Shown piece after piece: positions 44,261 through 52,190 of a stretch of 64,000 bases of DNA; positions within the stretch are counted from its first letter, which is position 1; every line of letters starts with the position of its first letter. Source of the DNA: UBA2779 sp965232165 (lineage in GTDB: Bacteria > Spirochaetota > Spirochaetia > DSM-2461); contig CBDDOY010000001.1 in assembly GCA_965232165.1 (NCBI GenBank), forward strand, positions 186,001-250,000, written 5' to 3'. A program made the translations under genes and the position numbers. The notes beneath the pieces are model-generated. The model worked only from the letters and a program-made list of their open reading frames with translations, was not told where the DNA came from and made no database searches.

Positions 44261-45772
44261 TTAACTGGTTGCCAGTTCCATAATACGTTCCTGCGTGGAT
44301 TCGGCGATGGATAATTCGCCTGTAATTCGCCCGCCGGAAACCACATAAATTCTGTCACTCATGCCGAGAACCTCTGGAAGCTCGGAGGAAATCATGACGA
44401 TACCCAACCCCTGTTCGACCAGACGGTTCATGATGGTGTAAATTTCGTATTTCGCCCCGACATCAATTCCCCGTGTCGGTTCATCCAATATGAGGATTCG
44501 AGGTTTGGCGAACAGCCATTTCGCGACAGAAACCTTCTGCTGATTCCCCCCGCTCAACTTCACGACAAGCTGTTCCACCGAAGGCGTTTTTATGCTGAGT
44601 TTGTCCTTGAAATCCCGCGCATACTGAATCTCGACATTGTCATCCACAATGAATCGATTAGCAATATCCCTGAGATTAGCCATGGTGATATTGCGTTTGA
44701 CATCCTGAATGAGCACCAGACCGTTTTTCTTACGGTCTTCCGACACATAGGCGATGCCCTCGGCGATGGCCTGTTCTGGGTGGGATATTGTCTTGGGCTT
44801 CCCTTCAATCATGAGATGCCCCGAAAGCCGGTATCCATCAGGGTTGCCAAAGATGCTGCGGGCCAGTTCAGTACGGCCCGAACCCATGAGCCCCGCAAAT
44901 CCGACAATTTCTCCTTTGCGAACCTTGAAGTCAACCTTGGACAGCACACTTCTTCCCGAATGAGGCTGTGCGGCCGACCAATCTCTCACTTCAAACAACA
45001 CCGTATCGGGAATGATGTGTTTCCGTTTGGGAAATACATTATTGATTTCTCTGCCAACCATGTGCTTGATGAGCACCCCTTCTGTCACATCAGCTATTCC
45101 AAGCGTGCAGATCGTCTTTCCATCTCTGAGCACAGTAACGGAGTCGGCGATGCGTATGACTTCCTTCAGCTTATGGGAAATCATGACAGAAGTGACCCCA
45201 TGCTGCTTGAGGTCCTGAATGAGCCCCAATAGATTGTCGCAGTCCGATTCATTTAAGGCCGCCGTCGGCTCGTCGAGTATGAGAAGCTTAACGTCCCGAC
45301 TGAGAGCCTTGGCTATCTCGACAAGCTGCTGCTTGCCGACACCGAGTTCCTTGACCTTGACCTCAGGGTTGATATCCAGTCCCACCTTGCGCAACATATC
45401 GTTAGCCTGCTTGATGGTTTCATTCCAGTCTACGAGACCATGTTCTCCGAGTTCATGCCCCAAGAATATATTCTCATAGACCGTCATCTCAGGAACCAAT
45501 GCAAGCTCCTGGTAGATGATGGCAATACCTGCTTCTTCGCTGTCGGAGATGTATTTGAATCGTTGAGACTTCCCGTCGAAGACAATCTCTCCCTCATAAG
45601 TTCCAAAAGGGTAGACACCGCTAAGCACCTTCATGAGTGTTGACTTACCGGCCCCGTTTTCACCGACTAGGCAGTGGATTTCACCCTCAGCGACATCAAA
45701 AGTGACCTGATCGAGTGCCTTTACCCCGGGGAAGGTTTTAGTAATCTGCTTCATTTCCAGAATTTTCTTCAT
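44261..45772 (-). CDS. gguA: Sugar ABC importer ATPase with two cassettes (GguA/XylG-like)
   Basis: This 503-residue ATPase is a tandem of two cassettes. The N-terminal half is intact: GENGAGKST, LGVGKQQ as signature, LLILDEPTAAL and the switch ISHKLKEV. The C-terminal half has an altered Walker A (GLMGSGRTE), as usual in this family, with LSGGNQQK and ILDEPTRGID. The ATG at 45772 has GGAGGT upstream; the GTG at 45781 would overlap that site. It is the natural template for the cassette fused to the kinase at 48545. Confidence 0.94.
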   Translation of the reverse strand: MKKILEMKQITKTFPGVKALDQVTFDVAEGEIHCLVGENGAGKSTLMKVLSGVYPFGTYEGEIVFDGKSQRFKYISDSEEAGIAIIYQELALVPEMTVYENIFLGHELGEHGLVDWNETIKQANDMLRKVGLDINPEVKVKELGVGKQQLVEIAKALSRDVKLLILDEPTAALNESDCDNLLGLIQDLKQHGVTSVMISHKLKEVIRIADSVTVLRDGKTICTLGIADVTEGVLIKHMVGREINNVFPKRKHIIPDTVLFEVRDWSAAQPHSGRSVLSKVDFKVRKGEIVGFAGLMGSGRTELARSIFGNPDGYRLSGHLMIEGKPKTISHPEQAIAEGIAYVSEDRKKNGLVLIQDVKRNITMANLRDIANRFIVDDNVEIQYARDFKDKLSIKTPSVEQLVVKLSGGNQQKVSVAKWLFAKPRILILDEPTRGIDVGAKYEIYTIMNRLVEQGLGIVMISSELPEVLGMSDRIYVVSGGRITGELSIAESTQERIMELATS

Positions 45773-45871
45773 ATCTTCCACACCTCCGCAGGATGGAGTA
45801 GAAGCGGGGACGGAAACAATTCCCGTCTCCCGCTAAGCTACTTTCTAGATTTTACTTATGGCACCTTATTC

Positions 45872-47005
45872 TTACAGACCTGTGAATTCCGAAGCCGTGT
45901 AATAACCGCTATCGATCAGCACAGATTTCACATTGTTCTTGGTAACAGTAATAACCTCAGACTGGATAGCGGGAACATCCTTGGCTCCGTTATCATAGGC
46001 ACCGGTAGCGGATGGCATATTCCCATTAAGAAGGGCAATGGCTGCCTTGATTGCATCGGAAACAAGCATACGGACATCCTTGAACACCGTCATCGACTGC
46101 TTACCATCTATGATGTACTGAATCGAAGCCTTTTCGGCATCCTGTCCGGTGATGTAATACTGGCTGACATCAGGATCGGCGGCGAACGCATCGGCGATGG
46201 CTCGAGCCGTACCGTCATTCGGAGCGGCGATGAACACTTCACCTTTCGCAGCAGCGGAAGCGGCCGTAAGATTTGATTCGGCGAGGTTCTTGGCTACATT
46301 GAAATCCCAGTTGGTGGTAACCTGGCCGATGATTTTAGCCTGTTCGGCGCGGGAAAGAGCCATTTTACCTTTCAAGGCGATAGCTTCACTCGAATTCTGC
46401 ACAGTGAAAGTGCCATCGGCAATTTTAGGCTGCAGCTTGTTCCATGCCCCCTGGAAGAAGAGGAAGGCATTGTTATCGGATGCAGCACCGGCATAGAGGT
46501 AGAGATTGTTGCCGCTGCCGCTGGCATTGTCCACCAGATACTGTCCAAACGCCTCGCCAACAGCTACGCTGTCGAAGGTGACATAGTAGTCTACCGCAGA
46601 TGTATCCCGGATCAGACGATCATAGGAAATGACGGAAACGTCTGCGGCGGCGGCGGCTTCGGCCGCAGCGCCGGCAGCAGAACCATCATGGGGGCAAAGG
46701 ATGATGACCTTTACACCCTTGGAAATGAGTGTCTCCACATTTGCCTTCTCACGAGCGGGATCGCCTTGGCTGAAGAGAATCTCGACGCTGTATCCAGCTT
46801 GCTCAAGGGCGTTTCCGAACCTCTGCTCATCCTGTATCCAACGCGGCTCATCCTTCGTCGGGAGAACGACACCTACGGCCGGACCTTCATCCTCTATGGC
46901 CGTGGCCGCGACACTGCCGCCCTCATCCTTCTTTTTGCAACTGGCGAACATAGTCATGCTCAGGGCAATGCTCAGCGCCACTAAAACTAGTAAAAATTGC
47001 TTCAT
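45872..47005 (-). CDS. chvE: Periplasmic monosaccharide-binding lipoprotein (ChvE-like)
   Basis: The 377-residue protein has a lipoprotein signal (lipobox MFASC) and the type I periplasmic binding fold with ChvE landmarks: DEPRWIQDEQRF, SYDRLIRDTSAVDYYVTFD, ASDNNAFLFFQGAW, ITGQDAEKASIQYI and SVLIDSGYY. It captures aldoses for GguAB; in Agrobacterium, ChvE also signals to a two-component system. The start at 47005 is fixed by AAGGAGG at 47011-47017. The gene is the first of the importer operon and has a sigma54-type promoter. Confidence 0.92.
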   Translation of the reverse strand: MKQFLLVLVALSIALSMTMFASCKKKDEGGSVAATAIEDEGPAVGVVLPTKDEPRWIQDEQRFGNALEQAGYSVEILFSQGDPAREKANVETLISKGVKVIILCPHDGSAAGAAAEAAAAADVSVISYDRLIRDTSAVDYYVTFDSVAVGEAFGQYLVDNASGSGNNLYLYAGAASDNNAFLFFQGAWNKLQPKIADGTFTVQNSSEAIALKGKMALSRAEQAKIIGQVTTNWDFNVAKNLAESNLTAASAAAKGEVFIAAPNDGTARAIADAFAADPDVSQYYITGQDAEKASIQYIIDGKQSMTVFKDVRMLVSDAIKAAIALLNGNMPSATGAYDNGAKDVPAIQSEVITVTKNNVKSVLIDSGYYTASEFTGL

Positions 47006-47033
47006 AAAAGCCTCCTTATTTATGAAGCATTCA

Positions 47034-47049
47034 AGCAATTACCATGCCA
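47034..47049 (-). promoter_or_regulatory. Sigma54-type -24/-12 promoter for chvE-gguA-gguB
   Basis: The minus strand reads TGGCATG-GTAA-TTGCT, which matches TGGCACG-N4-TTGCW at all but one position. The predicted start of transcription is near 47023, giving a leader of about 18 bases that contains the AAGGAGG site. A NtrC-type regulator is encoded 180 bp away in the opposite direction. Confidence 0.75.
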
Positions 47050-47060
47050 ATATTGGCATG
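47043..47060. promoter_or_regulatory. Perfect 18 bp palindrome over the -24 element
   Basis: CATGCCAATATTGGCATG is fully self-complementary and overlaps the -24 box of the chvE promoter. A repressor or the response regulator could use it to block or tune sigma54 polymerase binding. Confidence 0.6.
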
Positions 47061-47135
47061 ATAGCAATCCGTAAAACAATCCTCGCTATCACAAAGAATT
47101 AACTTCTCGCCACCCGAATCAGATCACGGCTTCAT

Positions 47136-47151
47136 GTGCACGGCATTGCAC
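47136..47151. promoter_or_regulatory. Candidate upstream activating site (GTGCA-N6-TGCAC)
   Basis: An inverted repeat with 5 bp arms is centred about 120 bp upstream of the predicted chvE start of transcription, the usual place for enhancer sites of sigma54 activators. Related GTGCA half-sites lie around it (for example in ATCATGCACATC at 47176-47187). Confidence 0.5.
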
Positions 47152-47225
47152 GTTCACGGGGTCGTTTGTAGCGAATCATGCACATCCTCTTGACTATGAC
47201 GGCAGTAAACCCATAAGCTGATGCA

Positions 47226-48536
47226 ATGAAAGCGAGAATACTCATTGTCGACGATGAACGGGAATTTGTCGTTTCATTGGCTGAATACCTAAGAAGCTTT
47301 CAGTTTCAAGTCTCAGTACTCAGCGAGCCTGAACGGTGTAATACAGTATTAGGCCAGGCCGAATACGACCTTATTCTTCTCGACATACGCATGTCCGGCG
47401 TAACAGGCTTTGAGCTGCTTTCGATGATACAGAAGACTAATAGGCATACGCCTGTCATCATGATTTCGGGTCATGCGTCGGTAGAAAACATCGTGAAGGC
47501 CATGCGTTTTGGTGCGGTAAATTTCTATAAGAAGCCGATTCAGCTCAAGGAATTGGTGTCAGAGATTGAACGCATCACCTCATTCAGGCACGGGCAGGCG
47601 AAGCATATAGGTTCTGCAAGACTCATCACTCATAACCCTCAAATGATAGAGATGATGCGCATGGTGGAGAAGAGCGCCCAAACCAGCGCCCCCGTCCTCA
47701 TCATCGGAGAAAGCGGCACGGGAAAGGAACTCGTAGCCAACAGCCTCCATAACCTGAGTCAACGGAAAGGGTCTTTCATAAAACTGAACTGTGCCGCCAT
47801 TCCAGATACCCTGCTCGAAAGCGAACTCTTCGGCTATGAGGCGGGTGCGTTCACCGACGCGAAACGGCGCAAGATGGGAAAATTCGAGGCGGCTCATGGC
47901 GGGACACTGTTCTTCGATGAAATCGGAGAGCTAAGTGCGGCGATTCAAGCCAAGCTGCTGCGGGTTATTCAGGACGGGCAGTTTGAACGCCTCGGCGCAC
48001 ACACACATTCATATGCGGATGTAAGAATCCTCAGTGCGACCAATAAGAACCTTCAAAATGATGTAGAAAACGGCCTGTTCAGGGAAGACCTCTATTATCG
48101 CCTGGCGGTAATAACCATTGAACTCGTCCCCCTGCGAGATCGCAGGGAAGATATACTGCCCCTCGCCGAACACTTCCTTCGCCATTACGCCACGGCCCAC
48201 CGGCGGGAAATCACCGGCCTGGATGAAGCCGTGAAGAATGCGTTTCTCAACCATCGCTGGGTGGGCAATGTACGGGAACTTAAAAACATCGTTGAACGCG
48301 CTGTCATTTTCTGCGAAGGCCATATCATCCGTCTTGAACACCTCCCGATGCAATACAGGAATCCTATTAAAACTGTCGCCGGCAGCCTCGCCTCGGCATA
48401 CGAGAACCTCTCCAGGGAGATCATCATCAAAACACTGCTGAAGACCGGCGGCAGGAAGCAGGAAGCGGCGAGAATACTCAATGTTCACCGTAAAACACTC
48501 TATAATCGCATGAAAAAACTCGGTATAGAAGTGTAG
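47226..48536 (+). CDS. Sigma54-dependent response regulator (NtrC/AtoC type)
   Basis: The 436-residue regulator has a receiver domain (phosphoacceptor Asp53 in LILLDIRMSG, with acidic pair DDE near residue 9), an AAA+ domain (Walker A GESGTGKE 161-168, Walker B TLFFDEIGEL) and a Fis-type HTH (GGRKQEAARILNVHRKTLYNRM). The sigma54-contacting GAFTGA loop reads GAFTDA (207-212). It presumably receives phosphate from the adjacent kinase and activates -24/-12 promoters, most simply chvE. There is no ribosome binding site before the ATG. Confidence 0.93.
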   Translation: MKARILIVDDEREFVVSLAEYLRSFQFQVSVLSEPERCNTVLGQAEYDLILLDIRMSGVTGFELLSMIQKTNRHTPVIMISGHASVENIVKAMRFGAVNFYKKPIQLKELVSEIERITSFRHGQAKHIGSARLITHNPQMIEMMRMVEKSAQTSAPVLIIGESGTGKELVANSLHNLSQRKGSFIKLNCAAIPDTLLESELFGYEAGAFTDAKRRKMGKFEAAHGGTLFFDEIGELSAAIQAKLLRVIQDGQFERLGAHTHSYADVRILSATNKNLQNDVENGLFREDLYYRLAVITIELVPLRDRREDILPLAEHFLRHYATAHRREITGLDEAVKNAFLNHRWVGNVRELKNIVERAVIFCEGHIIRLEHLPMQYRNPIKTVAGSLASAYENLSREIIIKTLLKTGGRKQEAARILNVHRKTLYNRMKKLGIEV

Positions 48537-48544
48537 CGAAACCG

Positions 48545-50341
48545 ATGCCTGAACTGATCCGCATGGGCGGCATACACCTTGTATATGGCAGCACACCCGT
48601 ACTCTGCGGGGCCGATTTCCAACTCAATTCCGGTGAAATACACGCCCTGATAGGAGAACGCCGCTGCGGTAAATCAAGCCTCATGCGAATACTTGCCGGA
48701 GAGATACAGCCGCAAAAAGGAACAATCATGCTAGAGGGCAAGGCTGTAAACTTCTCACATCCTCACGGCGCCGTTAATGCGGGCATAGGCATGGTTCATC
48801 AGAATCTTCAAATACTGCCCAACCTCAATGCGGTGGAAAACATCTTCACCCGCACCCTGCCAAAAATCTGGGGCACCTTTCACAAATATGCCCGCTTCGT
48901 GCAGGATGCGAGAACCATCCTTGCCCGCATAGGCCAGGGAGGCATCAATCTCGCCGCCGCCGTCGGAACCCTGCCCATCGCCCAGCAGCAGGCGGTGGAA
49001 ATAGCCCGAATCATCGCCTTAAATCCACGCGTCGTCATTCTGGACCAAATCGCCGAGAGACTGAACGAGACAGAGATGGAACGACTCATCCGGCTAATGC
49101 AGGAATTCCGTAACGAAGGGAGGGGCATCATCTACATAACCGAAAATGTCAATGAGGTGTTTGAGGTGGCTGACAGGGTAACCGTTCTTGAAGACGGATA
49201 CCGGAAAAGCACCGAAGACGTTGCAGACCTCGACCGCCTCAAGCTGGTACGCATGGCCTTCAACCTCGCCCTGGATCAACAAAAAAGCGTCGCGCCTGTC
49301 ATGCTCCGGCAGTTCAACGAGTCGGTTATCCGCGACTTGCCGGTAGGAGTTCTCATCTTCGACCAGAAGGACAGACTGTTCCATGCAAACGAAGAAGCCG
49401 AACGGCTCTGTGGGCGCACCCAGCTCGAATTGTCGGGGCTAAGCCTGGAGTCCATCCTCGATGTGAATGTGGGCAGTCATGCGGCGGATATACTCAACGC
49501 CATCGACCAGAGCATCAAACGTGTCTGGGAGGGAGTCAGATTCGGGTCAGAGGAATTCACCCGCATACAAACCGACATCATACAGGATGAAAACTTTGCG
49601 GTGCTCGGCCGAGTTCTGCTCGTGCAGGATGCCACACTCGATCAAACAATGGCGGAATACCTCACCAAGGCCGAGAAGCTGGAATCAACCGCTGCGATTG
49701 CCGCCGGTGTGGCCCATGAGGTGAACAACCCTCTCGCCACCATACGGAACTACGTTGAAATTCTGCGGATGAAGAACACCGATGCAGACATGGGTGATAA
49801 ATTGAGCCGCATAAGCACCGAACTCGACCGCATCGTAGAGATCATCAGCAGCCTTCTCAGCTTTTCCAAGATCCGCAAGGAGAACCGTGAACTCGTGAAT
49901 CTCCAAGAACTCCTTCGGGAAACCGAGACTCTTCTGAGGCACCGGTTCAGGGCAAAAAACATCTCCGTGAAACTCGATAATCCGGCTGCTCCCATCATTG
50001 TCAAGGCCGATGAAAACCGTCTGAAGCAGGTGCTGGTGAACATTCTGGTCAACAGCATTGAAGCCACTCTGGAAGGCGGTTCCGTCCTGATAGCCCTCCA
50101 GCCGAACCCTCAGGAAGAGACAATCAGCATCTCCATCAGGGACAATGGCTCAGGAATACCGCAACATACAGTCGGGCAGATATTTCAGCCCTTCTTCAGC
50201 ACCAAGGCATCGCGCACCAACACCGGTCTTGGCCTTTCTATCTGCAGACACATCGTTGAGGCGCATGGCGGAACGATGAAGGTTGACAGCGCCGTCGGCG
50301 AATACACAGACATGCAGGTGATACTTCCCATGGTAAAATGA
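48545..50341 (+). CDS. Fusion of an importer-type ABC cassette, a PAS domain and a histidine kinase
   Basis: This 598-residue soluble protein has three parts. Residues 1-240 resemble the N-terminal cassette of RbsA/XylG/GguA ATPases: Walker A GERRCGKS (37-44), Q-loop GMVHQ (Gln86), weak signature LPIAQQQ, Walker B VVILDQ (Asp167-Gln168) and switch ITEN (Glu200). The catalytic Glu and His are lost, so ATP may bind but should hydrolyse poorly. Residues 256-368 are PAS-like. Residues 380-598 are a kinase with phosphoacceptor His391 (AHEVNNPLA), N-box Asn503, G1 DNGSGIP, F-box and G2 NTGLGLSI. It follows the response regulator by 8 bp. I infer that it reads the state of the nearby sugar importer. 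Confidence 0.92.
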   Translation: MPELIRMGGIHLVYGSTPVLCGADFQLNSGEIHALIGERRCGKSSLMRILAGEIQPQKGTIMLEGKAVNFSHPHGAVNAGIGMVHQNLQILPNLNAVENIFTRTLPKIWGTFHKYARFVQDARTILARIGQGGINLAAAVGTLPIAQQQAVEIARIIALNPRVVILDQIAERLNETEMERLIRLMQEFRNEGRGIIYITENVNEVFEVADRVTVLEDGYRKSTEDVADLDRLKLVRMAFNLALDQQKSVAPVMLRQFNESVIRDLPVGVLIFDQKDRLFHANEEAERLCGRTQLELSGLSLESILDVNVGSHAADILNAIDQSIKRVWEGVRFGSEEFTRIQTDIIQDENFAVLGRVLLVQDATLDQTMAEYLTKAEKLESTAAIAAGVAHEVNNPLATIRNYVEILRMKNTDADMGDKLSRISTELDRIVEIISSLLSFSKIRKENRELVNLQELLRETETLLRHRFRAKNISVKLDNPAAPIIVKADENRLKQVLVNILVNSIEATLEGGSVLIALQPNPQEETISISIRDNGSGIPQHTVGQIFQPFFSTKASRTNTGLGLSICRHIVEAHGGTMKVDSAVGEYTDMQVILPMVK

Positions 50342-50344
50342 GAA

Positions 50345-51256
50345 CTAAGAGGATATACCGGCGAGGACTCCGGCGCCATAGAGCACGGCATCATCCCAAA
50401 GCCTAGCCCGGCGCACCGGCGTCTGAGCCAGAAGGGGTATTTTCACCCAGGACCGTATCCTGTGGCACACCGGCTCTACATACCAGCGCACATCGCCGCA
50501 CAGACCGCCGCCCAGAACCACCGCATCAGGGGCGGCAATCTCGATCACGGCTACCAGCATGGCGGCTATGGCATCACGGCCTTCTTCAAGAGTCTCCACG
50601 GCCACCGCATCGCCATCCAGCGCCGCCCTCAAAAGGCCCTTCATGTCGAGATTCTCTTCGCCCAGTGCCGATTCCCTGCCGGAGGCGAGCCGCTGCCTTG
50701 CCCTGCGCAGCAAACCGGGGCCTGAAGAGAGGTCCATGATTGTCGGCCCATCCGCACCGCCATTGAAATGGCTCGGCTGAAATGCCCATAGTTCTCCGGC
50801 CATACCGTTGCGGCCCGAGTGAATAGTCCCGTCGATAATCAGTCCTGAGCCTATGCCCGTGCTGATAGTAAGGTAGAAGATAGACTTCATTCCTCGTCCG
50901 CTCCCGTAAACCGCCTCGCCGAGCGCGCCCAGATTCGCATCGTTTTCCAAGCGAACCGGCAGGCCCAGTTCGGCTTCAATGCCGGCTGCCAGGGGATAGC
51001 CCTGCCATCCCGGAAGGTTTGGCGGGGTAAGAAACACACCCTTCTCGGCATCGAGAGGGCCGGGGGCGCCAATGCCGATGGCGGCGATGTTTCCCTGCTT
51101 CCTGGCCGCCTGAACGATGAGACCGGCGGCATCTTCGGGGTCCTGCGGCGTGCTGAACCTATCATGAACCGCAAGATCATCACCCTTGAGGGTGGCGAAA
51201 GCCATCTTGGTGCCGCCGATATCGACAGCGAGTGCCGATATTTGCTCAGAGGACAC
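50345..51256 (-). CDS. ROK family sugar kinase (first of two)
   Basis: The 303-residue kinase has the ATP site DIGGTK, the catalytic ENDANLGALGEA segment (Asp of END), the STGIGSGLIIDG loop and GMAGELW. The usual CxCGxxGC zinc motif of ROK proteins is absent. It may phosphorylate a hexose or hexosamine. The frame opens further upstream, but GTG at 51256, with GGAG just before and in overlap with the activase stop, starts the conserved sequence. It ends four bases from the convergent cassette-kinase gene. Confidence 0.85.
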   Translation of the reverse strand: MSSEQISALAVDIGGTKMAFATLKGDDLAVHDRFSTPQDPEDAAGLIVQAARKQGNIAAIGIGAPGPLDAEKGVFLTPPNLPGWQGYPLAAGIEAELGLPVRLENDANLGALGEAVYGSGRGMKSIFYLTISTGIGSGLIIDGTIHSGRNGMAGELWAFQPSHFNGGADGPTIMDLSSGPGLLRRARQRLASGRESALGEENLDMKGLLRAALDGDAVAVETLEEGRDAIAAMLVAVIEIAAPDAVVLGGGLCGDVRWYVEPVCHRIRSWVKIPLLAQTPVRRARLWDDAVLYGAGVLAGISS

Positions 51257-52190
51257 GGCAGCCGTTTCTCCGGAGAACGGATTTGAGATGTTCGATATGC
51301 TGAGCGGGCAGCGAATCGGTGCTGCCCAGAAACCGATAAGACATCCCCTGAGTCCTGTATTTCGACTCGGCGAGGGGATTGAAGTTGAGCAGTTCCACCG
51401 GGACATCGCCTTCCAATCCGGATACAAACCGCGCGATGCCTGCGATATTATCTTCTGCATCTGTCATACCTGGAATCAGCGGCACACGGACTATCAGCCT
51501 TGGTCCCTGAGAGGCATCATCTTGAGCAGCAATCCGGGCGATATAGGTCATATTGTCCAGAATACGCCGATTCCCCGCCCCCGTGTATCTCCGGTGCTCC
51601 CCGTCTGCTGCAAGCTTGAAATCGGCCAGAAACAGATCAACCACGGGCAGGAGGCGTTCCACCGCCTCTAGCGGAGCATAGAGGGAGGTCTCGATAGCCG
51701 TGTGAACTCCCCTGTCACGGCAAGCCTTGAACACGTCCTGCACGAAGTCGGCCATAGCCATAGGTTCACCGCCGGAGAGGGTAATCCCGCCCCCGGAACT
51801 TTCAAAGAACACCTCATCCTTGAGAAGCTCTTCAGCCAGTTCCAAGGCCGAGTATTCCCGGCTGTCCCAGCGCAGAGCCCCTGAGGGGCAGACTTCAACG
51901 CAATTGCCGCAGCGTATGCATTTCGCCCTGTCGAAGCCGAGGCGGCATTCCTCGTTATCAACCGCCGTCAGCGCTCCGGCCGTACAAGATGACACACATC
52001 TCCAGCATCGTATGCACTGAGAATCCGTGTGCCAGATAAGGGACCTAGAATCCAAACCTTCGGGGTTATGACACCAGGGGCAGCGTAGAGGGCAGCCCTT
52101 TAGGAAGGCCGTCGAACGTATACCCGGACCGTCATGCAGGGCAAAACGCTTGATATCGAATACGAGCCCCGCCGATTTGTCAGAATCCAT
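51246..52190 (-). CDS. Glycyl-radical enzyme activase (radical SAM)
   Basis: This 314-residue radical SAM protein makes the glycyl radical on a partner enzyme with S-adenosylmethionine. It has the activase motif GCPLRCPWCHNPEG (CxxxCxxC binding a [4Fe-4S]), the GGE sugar/methionine motif (SGGEPMA) and an inserted ferredoxin domain with CIRCWRCVSSC and CIRCGNCVEVC, as in activases of dehydratase-type glycyl-radical enzymes. The start at 52190 overlaps the glycyl-radical enzyme stop. It is the only activase in the window. Confidence 0.93.
   Translation of the reverse strand: MDSDKSAGLVFDIKRFALHDGPGIRSTAFLKGCPLRCPWCHNPEGLDSRSLIWHTDSQCIRCWRCVSSCTAGALTAVDNEECRLGFDRAKCIRCGNCVEVCPSGALRWDSREYSALELAEELLKDEVFFESSGGGITLSGGEPMAMADFVQDVFKACRDRGVHTAIETSLYAPLEAVERLLPVVDLFLADFKLAADGEHRRYTGAGNRRILDNMTYIARIAAQDDASQGPRLIVRVPLIPGMTDAEDNIAGIARFVSGLEGDVPVELLNFNPLAESKYRTQGMSYRFLGSTDSLPAQHIEHLKSVLRRNGCRVL

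Noticed and set aside
47190..47218. Sigma70 promoter for the response regulator (TTGACT-N17-ATAAGC)
   Set aside because: The -10 match is poor and would start transcription at or one base before the ATG. A leaderless mRNA is possible but the evidence is too weak to annotate.
50345..51460. 371-residue version of the ROK kinase
   Set aside because: The N-terminal 68 residues overlap the activase gene in another frame and have no ROK character. The GTG at 51256 fits the family length.
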